A stretch of DNA of 20,993 bases from Benthicola sp039584685 (GTDB lineage: Bacteria > Gemmatimonadota > Gemmatimonadetes > Palauibacterales > Palauibacteraceae). Under the pieces are notes generated by a model. The model saw nothing but the letters and a program-made list of their open reading frames with translations. It searched no databases and was not told where the DNA came from. Of this stretch, positions 7,908 through 15,209 are shown piece by piece. The DNA lies in assembly GCA_039584685.1 (NCBI GenBank), contig JBDGXI010000061.1, positions 1 through 20,993 on the forward strand, given 5' to 3'. Both the position numbers and the translations under genes were made by a program. Position 1 is the first letter of the stretch; each line of letters opens with the position of its first letter.

Positions 7908-8585
7908 ATGCGTGCACTCCTGGCGTTCATTCTGACCGGGTTCTGTCTCGCGGGATCCCTGGAAGCACAGTCCATCGACAGACCGCTGACTTCACTGGAA
8001 GGCCTGCAGCTGATCAACGTCAAAGCGGAAGTGGTGGACCATTCCGGACTCCGGGGCCTGCGAATCGGGAGATTCGACGAGTACACGGAGGGTGGGACGC
8101 TGGTGCTCATCGAGGGATCGGACTTCGAGAACGGGACGATCGAGCTCGAGCTGGCCGGCGAGCCGGCACCCGGCGCGGACCCGAGCATGAGGGGTTTCGT
8201 GGGAGTCGCCTTCCGGGTGGACCCGGAAGACACCGACCGCTACGAGTGCTTCTATCTGCGCCCCGTCAACGGCCGGGCGGACAACCAGCTTCAGCGGAAT
8301 CACTCCACGCAGTACGTATCTCACCCCGAGTACCCGTGGTACAGGCTCCGCGAGGCGAGCCCCGGCGTATACGAGTCTTACGTGGACCTCGTTCCGTCCG
8401 AATGGACGAGGGTGCGAATCGAGGTCGACGGGACCGCGGCGAGCCTGTACGTGCACGGCGCCGACCAGCCGACCCTGATCGTCAACGACCTGAAGCACGG
8501 TGACTCCTCCGGCCTCGTAGGGCTGTGGCTCCACTCCTCGACGTTGGCGCACTACCGGAACCTGAAGATCGTGCCGCGGAAATGA
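7908..8585 (+). CDS. Secreted DUF1080-like (3-keto-glycoside hydrolase-like) beta-sandwich protein
   Basis: 225 residues. GGGAG lies 10 bases before the ATG. The signal peptide (MRALLAFILTGFCLAGSLEA, then QS) shows export. The mature part is a single concanavalin-like beta-sandwich resembling the DUF1080 group: FENGTIELELAGEP, then GFVGVAFRVDPEDTDRYECFYLRP, NGRADNQLQRNHSTQYVSHP, and a closing strand HYRNLKIVP. DUF1080 members include 3-keto-disaccharide hydrolases, but many are uncharacterised, and I cannot point to a catalytic residue here. It may bind or cleave a glycoside outside the cytoplasm. Its place between two cytoplasmic enzyme subunits (6 and 7 bases from each) is odd and implies co-regulation. 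Confidence 0.82.
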   Translation: MRALLAFILTGFCLAGSLEAQSIDRPLTSLEGLQLINVKAEVVDHSGLRGLRIGRFDEYTEGGTLVLIEGSDFENGTIELELAGEPAPGADPSMRGFVGVAFRVDPEDTDRYECFYLRPVNGRADNQLQRNHSTQYVSHPEYPWYRLREASPGVYESYVDLVPSEWTRVRIEVDGTAASLYVHGADQPTLIVNDLKHGDSSGLVGLWLHSSTLAHYRNLKIVPRK

Positions 8586-8592
8586 GGGCGCC

Positions 8593-10986
8593 TTGCACCC
8601 CGATGAACTGAACGCCCTGCAGCGCGCCGGCGCGGACGACCCCGAAGAGCTCGGGTCGGGCGACGACGGCTTTCACGTACTCGGCCGCCGCAACCGGAAG
8701 CCGGAAGGTATGCGCAAGGGAACCGGCCGTGAGGTCTATACCGACGACTTGGCGCTTCCCGGCATGCTACACGCCAAGCTTCTGCGAAGTCCGCACCCGC
8801 ATGCACGCATAGTGTCGCTCGACGCTCAACGCGCGACACAAATACCGGGTGTCCATGCGGTGATCGCGGGAGACGACATGCCGACGCCGTACGGGATCAT
8901 CCCGTGGACGCGCGATGAGCACGCTCTGGCCGTGAACAAGGTCCGGTACATCGGGGACGCCGTGGCGTGCGTGGCGGCGGTAGATGAAGAGACGGCGAAC
9001 TCGGCGCTGGAGGCGATCGCGGTCCAGTACGAGGTGTTGCCGTTCTACCTCGATCCGGAGGAGGCCCTGACGGCCGAGGCGGCAGCCATCCCGATCCACG
9101 AGCCGAAACGCGAGGGCCGCAACGGCAACATCACGAAGCGCGTCGAGCTGGAGTTCGGGCCGGTCGACGAGCTGATGAACGAGGCAGACGTTGTCGTGGA
9201 AGGCGAGTATTTCTTCCACGGTACCACGCACGCCCCGATCGAGCCGCACTGCGCGATCGGGAACGTGGACGCGGATGGGCTGCTCACCGTGTGGTCGTCC
9301 ACGCAGGTGCCGCACTACCTGCAGCGCGAGCTGGCCCGTGTCCTCGAGCTGGACGTCGCGCGCATCCGGGTCGTGCAACCTGCGGTGGGCGGTGCCTTCG
9401 GGGGTAAATCGGAGCCGTTCGATCTGGAATTCTGCGTCGCTTTGCTGGCCCTGAAGACGGGTCGCCCCGTGAAGCTGCTGTACACGCGCGAGGAGGTGTT
9501 CTACTCACACCGCGGCCGGCATCCGATGAACATGTGGTACCGCGTCGGTGCTTCGCGGGATGGGAAGCTCAAGGCCGTGGATGCGCGCAGCCTGCTGGAT
9601 GGAGGGGCGTACGCCTCGTTCGGCCTCGTGACCACCTACTACAGCGGGCAGCTTATCACCGCGCCGTACGAGCTCGAGTCCTACCGGTTCGACTCGACCC
9701 GCGTGTACACGAACAAGCCGCCGTGCGGGCCGAAGCGCGGCCACGGATCCGTGCAGCCCCGGTTCGCGTTCGAGATCTCGCTCGACAAGGTCGCGGCAGA
9801 GCTGGAGATGGACCCGATCGAGCTGAGGCGCCGGAACTTCATGGGCACCGGGCGTACGGTGAACGAGTTTCGGGTACAATCGAACGGTTTCCTGGAGTGT
9901 CTCGACGCGGTCGAGACGGCGAGCGGCTGGAAGGACAAGCATCGCAAGCTCCCGCACGGCACGGGAGTAGGGGTCGCGGGCTCGTGCTACATCTCGGGCA
10001 CCAACTACCCGATCTACCCGAACGAGATGCCGCAGGCTGCCGTGCAGGTGCAGGTGGAGCGGTCCGGAAGGGTCAGCGTGCTGCACGGCGCGTCGGAGAT
10101 CGGGCAGGGGTCGGACGCCACGATGGCGGCGATCGCAGCCGAGGAGCTCGGCGTGCCGCTGGGCTACGTTCGCGTCTTCTCGGCCGATACGGACCTCGTT
10201 CCGGTGGACCTCGGAGCCTACTCGTCGCGCGAGACGTTGATGGTGGGCAACGCGTGCGTGCATGCGTGCCGCCAGGTGGGAGACATCGTGCGGGCCAGCG
10301 TGAGCCGGGCCCTGGAGATTCCTGCCGGCCGGGTGGGGCTCGCCGGCGGCTGGGCGTTCGACGCGGAATCTCCGACCGAAGACGACCGTCGCCTGCCGAT
10401 CGCGGCCGCGTTCCAGCTCGCCGAAGCCGACCACGGCACGCTGGGTGCTCTCGGCCACTACAACACCCCGAAGGAAGGCGTGCACGGAGAGTACCGGGGC
10501 GGGACGATCGGAGCGTCGCCCGCCTACAGCTTCACGGCGCACGTGGCCGAGGTCGAGGTCGATACCGACACCGGCTTCGTGGACGTGAAGACGATCTGGG
10601 TGGCGCACGACTGCGGCCGGGCCCTGAACCCGATGCTGGTCGAGGGCCAGATGGAGGGCTCTGCGTACATGGGCTTCGCCGAGGCGATCATGGAGCAGCA
10701 GTTCATGAAGCGTGGAGAGCCGGAGGGAGGACTGCACGACGCGCCGTCGCTGCTCGACTACAGGATTCCGACATCGCTCGACTGCCCGGAGTTCGTAGCC
10801 CTGATCGTCGAGGCAGCGGATCCCGAAGGGCCTTACGGAGCGAAGGAAGCAGGAGAAGGGCCCCTGCACCCCTCGCTCCCGGCGATCGCCAACGCGATCT
10901 GGGATGCGGTCGGCGTGCGCATGGACTCGCTCCCGTTCACGCCGGACCGGGTATGGCGGGCGCTTCAGGATCGGGAGGGCGGCTGA
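8593..10986 (+). CDS. Molybdenum hydroxylase large (molybdopterin) subunit, 4-hydroxybenzoyl-CoA reductase-like
   Basis: 797 residues from TTG at 8593, 5 bases after a GAGGG ribosome site; no in-frame ATG precedes the conserved part. Xanthine dehydrogenase-family catalytic subunit binding Mo-molybdopterin cytosine dinucleotide. The N-terminal a/b hammerhead domain has TDDLALPGMLHAKLLRSPHPHARI. Glycine-rich cofactor loops are GGAFGGK (266-272) and EIGQGSD (502-508). The expected active-site Glu is E755 in GAKEAGEGPLHP. That loop, YTNKPPCGPKRGHG and EYRGGTIGASPAYSF resemble the alpha subunit of 4-hydroxybenzoyl-CoA reductase more than xanthine or CO dehydrogenases; this is from memory of the family. 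There is no Tat signal, so it is cytoplasmic. The substrate is unknown. It overlaps msrA by one base (TGATG). Confidence 0.9.
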   Translation: MHPDELNALQRAGADDPEELGSGDDGFHVLGRRNRKPEGMRKGTGREVYTDDLALPGMLHAKLLRSPHPHARIVSLDAQRATQIPGVHAVIAGDDMPTPYGIIPWTRDEHALAVNKVRYIGDAVACVAAVDEETANSALEAIAVQYEVLPFYLDPEEALTAEAAAIPIHEPKREGRNGNITKRVELEFGPVDELMNEADVVVEGEYFFHGTTHAPIEPHCAIGNVDADGLLTVWSSTQVPHYLQRELARVLELDVARIRVVQPAVGGAFGGKSEPFDLEFCVALLALKTGRPVKLLYTREEVFYSHRGRHPMNMWYRVGASRDGKLKAVDARSLLDGGAYASFGLVTTYYSGQLITAPYELESYRFDSTRVYTNKPPCGPKRGHGSVQPRFAFEISLDKVAAELEMDPIELRRRNFMGTGRTVNEFRVQSNGFLECLDAVETASGWKDKHRKLPHGTGVGVAGSCYISGTNYPIYPNEMPQAAVQVQVERSGRVSVLHGASEIGQGSDATMAAIAAEELGVPLGYVRVFSADTDLVPVDLGAYSSRETLMVGNACVHACRQVGDIVRASVSRALEIPAGRVGLAGGWAFDAESPTEDDRRLPIAAAFQLAEADHGTLGALGHYNTPKEGVHGEYRGGTIGASPAYSFTAHVAEVEVDTDTGFVDVKTIWVAHDCGRALNPMLVEGQMEGSAYMGFAEAIMEQQFMKRGEPEGGLHDAPSLLDYRIPTSLDCPEFVALIVEAADPEGPYGAKEAGEGPLHPSLPAIANAIWDAVGVRMDSLPFTPDRVWRALQDREGG

Positions 10987-11534
10987 TGGGACCTGGAAGG
11001 GTGGAATCCGCGACGCTGGCGGGTGGCTGCTTCTGGTGCCTGGACGGGGCCTACCGGGACCTGCGGGGTGTGATCTCGGTGGAGTCGGGCTACGCGGGCG
11101 GGCAGGTTGCCGACCCGACGTACGAGCAGGTATGCATGGGCACCACCGGACACGCGGAAGTGGTGCGGATCACGTACGATCCGGACGAGATCCCTTATCG
11201 CGTTCTGCTGGAGGTCTTCTTCTCCATCCACGATCCGACGACGCTGAACCGACAGGGCGCTGACGTCGGGACCCAGTACCGTTCCGCGATCTTCTATCAC
11301 GACGAGCCTCAGCAGGAGGAAGCGGCGGCGATCATCGCAGAGCTCGAGGCGGAGTCCGTGTTTGCCGACTCGATAGTGACCGAGGTCGTGGCCCTGGACA
11401 CTTACTACCCGGGCGAGGCCTATCACCAGGACTACTATCGCAACAACCCCACCCAGGGGTACTGCCAGGTGGTAGTAGCTCCCAAGCTGGCGAAGTTCCG
11501 CGCGAATTACGCCTCCAGGCTCAAGGACGCCTAG
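10986..11534 (+). CDS. msrA: Peptide methionine sulfoxide reductase MsrA
   Basis: 182 residues. The ATG shares one base with the TGA of the large hydroxylase subunit. MsrA reduces the S-epimer of methionine sulfoxide in proteins, using thioredoxin. The catalytic motif GGCFWC is at residues 13-18 (nucleophile Cys15). GYAGG, GHAEVV, GTQYRS and YHQDYY are the usual substrate-pocket segments, and a resolving cysteine is found at Cys160 (NPTQGYC). The length is standard and there is no fused MsrB domain. No signal peptide, so it is cytosolic. Its place inside a molybdenum hydroxylase operon suggests repair linked to oxidant production by that enzyme, but this is inference. Confidence 0.96.
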   Translation: MGPGRVESATLAGGCFWCLDGAYRDLRGVISVESGYAGGQVADPTYEQVCMGTTGHAEVVRITYDPDEIPYRVLLEVFFSIHDPTTLNRQGADVGTQYRSAIFYHDEPQQEEAAAIIAELEAESVFADSIVTEVVALDTYYPGEAYHQDYYRNNPTQGYCQVVVAPKLAKFRANYASRLKDA

Positions 11535-11538
11535 ACCG

Positions 11539-12663
11539 ATGAAGCAACCGATCTTCGTGATGGAGCGCTGGCAGTCGCACCACGAAAATGCCGTCGAGTA
11601 CAACCTCGCGGAGAGCGGAGTCCAGCCGGTCACGCTGGCCGAGCTCCAGGAGCTCACCGGGCTCGACCCCTCCGACACGCTTCTGGGATACGGGCATACG
11701 GACGGGAGCCCGTCTCTTCGCGAGCGGATTGCGGCGCTGTATCCCGGCGCGACAGCCGACAACATCGTGGCCACGGTCGGTGGCGCGGAGGCCAATTTCC
11801 TCGCGATGTGGCGCCTGGTCGAGCAGGGCGACCGCGTGGTCGTCGTGCGTCCGACCTACGAGCAGACCACCGGCCTGGCGGTCGGACTGGGAGCCCGACT
11901 CGATAGCGTGTGGCTGGAGGAAGATCGCGGCTGGCAGCCCGCGCCCGGAGCCGCCACGGAGGCCATTCAGCCGGGCACGCGACTCGTGGTGGTCACGAAT
12001 CCGAACAACCCGACGGGCCATCCGTTGGGAGAAGCTGCGATCGCCGAGATCGTCGAGGCGGCCGGGAGGGCCGGCGCGTGGATCCTGTCGGACGAGGTGT
12101 ACGCCGGAGGCGAGCTGTCGGGCGAGCCGACTCCCTCGATTTGGGGGCGGACGGACCGCGTCCTGGTCAGCGCCTCGCTGTCCAAGGCGTACGGGCTGCC
12201 GGGACTCCGGCTCGGGTGGCTGGTGGCGCCGGCCGAGTTTCGCGAGGACCTGTGGGCCCGCAAGGACTACACGACGATCGCGCCATCGCCCCTGTGTGAC
12301 CGGCTGGGCGCGGCTGCGCTGGAGCCCGGGGTACGCGCCGCGTTGCTCGAGCGCGGACGCGGCATCCTGCGGGCAAACCTGGCCGTGCTCCAGGAGTGGG
12401 CCGCAGGACACGCGGATGTTCTGGACTTCCGGGCACCGGTTGCCGGGGCCGTCGCGTTCTTTCGCTACGACCTGCCGATCGGCTCGACGGAACTGGCGGA
12501 ACGCCTGCTGGCCGAGCAGAGCGCGCTGATCGTGCCGGGAGACCAGTTCGGCATCGATGACTACTTCCGCATCGGATACGGCTACACGAGTCCGCCGCTG
12601 GCGCCGGGCCTGGAGCGCTTGTCCTGGATGATCGAACGGCTCGCCGCCGCGCGGGCCGGCTGA
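11539..12663 (+). CDS. Class I/II PLP-dependent aminotransferase
   Basis: 374 residues, ATG 4 bases after the msrA stop. Fold-type I aminotransferase: NPNNPTG at 154-160, SDEVYAGGE with Asp185 expected to contact the pyridine nitrogen, and SASLSKAYGLPGLRLGW with the Schiff-base Lys216. The N-terminus (MERWQSHHENAVEYNLAESGVQP) resembles a subgroup related to capreomycidine-synthase-like and unassigned aminotransferases, not AspC or HisC. The amino donor and acceptor cannot be told from sequence. Located between msrA and the FAD subunit of the hydroxylase, it may act on the same substrate or its amino or keto derivative, which is inference from the operon only. Confidence 0.9.
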   Translation: MKQPIFVMERWQSHHENAVEYNLAESGVQPVTLAELQELTGLDPSDTLLGYGHTDGSPSLRERIAALYPGATADNIVATVGGAEANFLAMWRLVEQGDRVVVVRPTYEQTTGLAVGLGARLDSVWLEEDRGWQPAPGAATEAIQPGTRLVVVTNPNNPTGHPLGEAAIAEIVEAAGRAGAWILSDEVYAGGELSGEPTPSIWGRTDRVLVSASLSKAYGLPGLRLGWLVAPAEFREDLWARKDYTTIAPSPLCDRLGAAALEPGVRAALLERGRGILRANLAVLQEWAAGHADVLDFRAPVAGAVAFFRYDLPIGSTELAERLLAEQSALIVPGDQFGIDDYFRIGYGYTSPPLAPGLERLSWMIERLAAARAG

Positions 12664-12679
12664 GCATGGAGGGCGCCCG

Positions 12680-13663
12680 GTGCTGAGGCTTCACCCGTAC
12701 GAGTATCACCGTCCCGGAACGGTGCAGGAGGCGATCGCGCTATTGGCGGAGCATGCCGGAGACGCGATCCCGATCGCCGGCGGGACGGACCTCGTTCCCA
12801 ACATGAAACACGGGCTGTTCACACCGGGACACCTCGTTTCCCTGCGTGGCATCGACGGGATGCGAGGTATCGCGGAGGACGCGGGCGGTTTCACCATAGG
12901 TGCCGCTACTACGCTCGACTCAGTGGCCCGGAACGAAGCGGTGCTCGAGGCCCTTCCGTCGCTCGCGCGGGCGTGTGCGCTGGTGTCGGGGCCGCAGCTT
13001 CGGCGCATGGGCACCATCGGCGGCAACGTGTGCCTCGACACCCGCTGCACCTACTACAACCAGACGCTGTTCTGGAGGAAGGCGCTGGGCTACTGCCTGA
13101 AGAAGGATGGGGATGCCTGCCACGTCGTGAAGGGCGGGACCCGGTGCGTGGCTGCCCATTCGGCGGATGCGGCTACGGCCCTCCTTCCTCTGGAGGCCGA
13201 GCTCAGGATCGCCGGGCCTGACGGCGAACGGACGACGCCGATCAACGGATTCTTCACGTCCGACGGAGTGTGGAACCGGCGCATGGAACCCGGCGAGCTG
13301 CTGGTGTCTATCCGTGTGCCCCGGCCGGCCGCCGGGACGCGGCACGGTTTCCAGAAGCTGCGTGCGCGTGATTCGATAGACTTCCCCATGCTCAACCTGG
13401 CCGTGCGGGTGGACCTCTCCGAAGAGAAGACGGTGGCAGGCATCCAGATGGCCGCCTCGGGAATGGGCAGCTATCCGCGGAAGATAGGCAAGCTGGAGGC
13501 GATTGCGCAGGGAAGACCACTCGCCGGGGAGGTAGTGGAGGAGATCGCTCTGCAGGCGTTCCGCCAGTGCCACCCTCTCGACAACATACCGGTAGATGCC
13601 GAGTGGAGACGTGCCATGGTGCCTGTCCTGGTGCGGAGAGCCCTGGCGGAGATCGGCGCCTAG
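12680..13663 (+). CDS. Molybdenum hydroxylase FAD subunit with extra Fe-S insertion (HcrB-like)
   Basis: 327 residues from GTG at 12680, with GGAGGG about 7 bases upstream. FAD-binding subunit of the xanthine dehydrogenase family: PIAGGTDLVPNM (33-42) and GTIGGN (111-116) bind FAD, and the C-terminal CO-dehydrogenase flavoprotein domain ends near the stop. Right after TIGGN is a roughly 40-residue insertion containing Cys118, Cys123, Cys139, Cys147 and Cys156 (CLDTRCTYYNQ, YCLKKDGDACHVV, TRCVAAHS). The last four have spacing 16, 8, 9. That is the pattern I recall for the additional [4Fe-4S] cluster of 4-hydroxybenzoyl-CoA reductase HcrB. It is the last gene of the operon and is followed by a hairpin terminator. 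Confidence 0.92.
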   Translation: MLRLHPYEYHRPGTVQEAIALLAEHAGDAIPIAGGTDLVPNMKHGLFTPGHLVSLRGIDGMRGIAEDAGGFTIGAATTLDSVARNEAVLEALPSLARACALVSGPQLRRMGTIGGNVCLDTRCTYYNQTLFWRKALGYCLKKDGDACHVVKGGTRCVAAHSADAATALLPLEAELRIAGPDGERTTPINGFFTSDGVWNRRMEPGELLVSIRVPRPAAGTRHGFQKLRARDSIDFPMLNLAVRVDLSEEKTVAGIQMAASGMGSYPRKIGKLEAIAQGRPLAGEVVEEIALQAFRQCHPLDNIPVDAEWRRAMVPVLVRRALAEIGA

Positions 13664-13708
13664 CCGGCTGACCGGTTTCCCGGGCGGCGGCACGTCTGGA
13701 TGCACGAA

Positions 13709-13734
13709 GGGCCGGGATCGCTCCCGGCCCTTTT
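13709..13734 (+). terminator. Intrinsic terminator after the molybdenum hydroxylase operon
   Basis: A perfect 9-bp GC-rich stem (13709-13717 with 13722-13730) with a 4-base loop TCGC is followed by TTTT at 13731-13734. Two flanking A's can pair with the first T's and lengthen the stem. It sits 45 bases after the FAD subunit stop and 38 bases before the end of the convergent lipoprotein gene. It could act for both strands, though the T-run on the minus side is poor. Confidence 0.8.
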
Positions 13735-13771
13735 CGCGCGTTGCACACTTCCCTGCAGGGTCTGCTGCAGT

Positions 13772-14857
13772 TCAGAATCCCCCGAACGGCTCGAACAGAT
13801 CCTCCACGAGATCGAGGACGTCCTCGATCATGTCGAACAGATCGATCAGCGCCGCCACTTCCTCCGGCGTCAAAGCCTCGCCGGTCGCGCTCTCGAACAC
13901 CGGGTCTCCCTCGGTGCCGCCGACGTAGACTACTTCCACACCGTTGTACTCGATCACCCCGTCGAGGCTGTTGTCGGGGCTGAGCGCCATCTCGAAGTCG
14001 ACGAACTCGGTTCCATTGTGGACCCGCAGATCAAGCGTAGCGGACTCGACCGGGTTTTCAGAGGCGAAGTCGAACTGCCCCTGCATCCCGACCGTCACGC
14101 TGGCGTTCTGGCCGGCGAGCGACAGCGAGTAGACGAGGTCCATCTCGATCGTCTCGGTCGAACCGAACAGCGTGGCGCCCTGCGTCAGGACGAAGTCGAG
14201 TCGGTCCACGCCATCCGAGATGAAGCCCTCGGCGACTGCGGTCACGCTGATGTCGTTCTGGCCCAGGATCACGTAGCTCAGATCGATGAAGTAATCGATG
14301 AGTGTCTCGGTGCCGCTCACGGCCTCGATGCCGAGACGCGTGGTCGTCGCGCCGCCCTCGTCGGTCAGATCGAGGTGACCGGTCTCCACGAGCGGGTCGA
14401 TCGGCACGCGAGAGAGCGGATCGATGGCGTACAGGATGAAGCGTATGCCGTTCGTGGGCGCGCCCGCGCGCTCGGTGGGCACGTATTGACCCTCGCCAAA
14501 GCTCCACTCGAAGGTCACTCCGAGAAGCTCCGGCGGGAACACGGGTTCGGCCGCGCTGCCGGACATGGCGTAGTCTTGGACGAACTGCGCCGAGAACGGC
14601 GTAGCCGCCCGATTCAGCTCGCGGGGCAGGACCCGGGAAAAGCCCCCCTGCATCACGAGAGCCTGGGACACGAGCCCGAGGCTCACCATCACGTCGCTGT
14701 CGTCGTCCAGGCTGTTCTGCAGGTCCTGCACGGCCTGTTCGGTCGCTACCGGATCGAAATCGGCCGGATCGACCGGACTCGTACCGTCGTCGCTACACGC
14801 ACCCGCTGCCAGAGCGAGCACCGCGACCAGTGGCATCCACCTCAGATTACGGAACAT
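13772..14857 (-). CDS. Predicted lipoprotein, function unknown
   Basis: 361 residues. The ATG at 14857 is chosen because GGAGG lies 7 bases upstream and a lipoprotein signal begins there (MFRNLRWMPLVAVLALAAGAC, Cys21). The mature start is acidic and Asp/Ser-rich (CSDDGTSPVDP). Residues about 40-110 look helical, and the middle (about 130-310) is beta-rich with repeated strands (FILYAIDPLSR, DLVYSLSLAGQNASVTV). The C-terminus is an acidic amphipathic helix (LIDLFDMIEDVLDLVEDLFE) followed by PFGGF. I recognise no family. It is probably periplasmic or outer-membrane anchored. No enzyme motif is visible. It converges on the molybdenum hydroxylase operon and diverges from the phosphofructokinase gene. 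Confidence 0.78.
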   Translation of the reverse strand: MFRNLRWMPLVAVLALAAGACSDDGTSPVDPADFDPVATEQAVQDLQNSLDDDSDVMVSLGLVSQALVMQGGFSRVLPRELNRAATPFSAQFVQDYAMSGSAAEPVFPPELLGVTFEWSFGEGQYVPTERAGAPTNGIRFILYAIDPLSRVPIDPLVETGHLDLTDEGGATTTRLGIEAVSGTETLIDYFIDLSYVILGQNDISVTAVAEGFISDGVDRLDFVLTQGATLFGSTETIEMDLVYSLSLAGQNASVTVGMQGQFDFASENPVESATLDLRVHNGTEFVDFEMALSPDNSLDGVIEYNGVEVVYVGGTEGDPVFESATGEALTPEEVAALIDLFDMIEDVLDLVEDLFEPFGGF

Positions 14858-14889
14858 GTGACAACCTCCGTTACATCCGTGTATTTGTC

Positions 14890-14942
14890 GGCGCCTTCGC
14901 GCCTGGCCCACCGAAATCGCCCTTTGCCGGCACATTACCGGC
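14890..14942 (-). repeat. Two inverted repeats in the lipoprotein gene leader
   Basis: The first is a perfect 5-bp stem, 14890-14894 with 14899-14903, with a 4-base loop, starting 33 bases upstream of the lipoprotein ATG. The second is GCCGG (14926-14930) and CCGGC (14938-14942) flanking 7 bases. They could be mRNA leader hairpins or an operator. In DNA this GC-rich, short inverted repeats also arise by chance. Confidence 0.3.
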
Positions 14943-15045
14943 CCGGCGAGACGCTGGGACGTACGCATCCGGCGCTGACAGGAGCAAGGCGCGTGCCCGA
15001 GAGGGACTACGCACGTAACTCACTGTACGACAGTCTGTTCGCAGC

Positions 15046-15069
15046 GTTCCAGTGTTCCCCGTGTTCCCG
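15046..15069 (+). repeat. Short tandem repeat, GTTCC-based, upstream of phosphofructokinase
   Basis: GTTCC occurs at 15046-15050, 15054-15058 and 15063-15067, spaced 8 and 9 bases. The last two copies form a 9-base tandem direct repeat differing at one base (GTGTTCCCC then GTGTTCCCG). It lies about 140 bases upstream of the kinase start and could be a regulator site or a chance duplication. Confidence 0.35.
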
Positions 15070-15123
15070 ACCGGGTCACCAATGATTGCAGGACCTGGCC
15101 GCGGATTAGCGAAAGACACCGAT

Positions 15124-15158
15124 CCCGCCTTGACTGGCGGGTGCAGGGATGGGAACAT
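15124..15158 (+). promoter_or_regulatory. Hairpin with possible -35 in the phosphofructokinase leader
   Basis: CCCGCC (15124-15129) and GGCGGG (15136-15141) form a perfect 6-bp stem whose loop is TTGACT, a good -35 hexamer. At the right distance (15153-15158) the -10 candidate GAACAT is weak. It could be part of a promoter or a leader hairpin; there is no T-run after it, so a terminator is unlikely. Confidence 0.25.
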
Positions 15159-15209
15159 CTCCGCCCGAGCGCAGGGCGAGTCGAATGAGGAACACAGAAG
15201 GACAGACCG

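Larger units (their letters stand above)
14858..15209. other. 352-base intergenic region between divergent lipoprotein and phosphofructokinase genes
   Basis: No gene was recognised here; the frames that cross it are shadows. It holds two small hairpins on the lipoprotein side and a 5-base inverted repeat (ACTGT-ACG-ACAGT, 15022-15034). Also present are a tandem GTGTTCCC repeat (15052-15069) and a hairpin with TTGACT in its loop (15124-15141). The phosphofructokinase ribosome site AAGGA is at 15198-15202. Both flanking genes must have their promoters here, but I see no -35/-10 pair with a strong match on either strand. Confidence 0.6.

Noticed and set aside
9505..10869. 454-codon minus-strand frame opposite the molybdenum hydroxylase large subunit
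   Set aside because: Shadow of a well-supported gene, with no homology and no plausible ribosome site.
15022..15034. LexA/SOS box
   Set aside because: ACTGT-N3-ACAGT has too short a spacer for the CTGT-N8-ACAG type, and the neighbouring genes are not DNA-repair genes.
13700..15085. 461-codon plus-strand frame opposite the lipoprotein gene
   Set aside because: The minus-strand product has a signal peptide, lipobox and a GGAGG ribosome site. The plus-strand frame runs through the terminator hairpin and has no domain.
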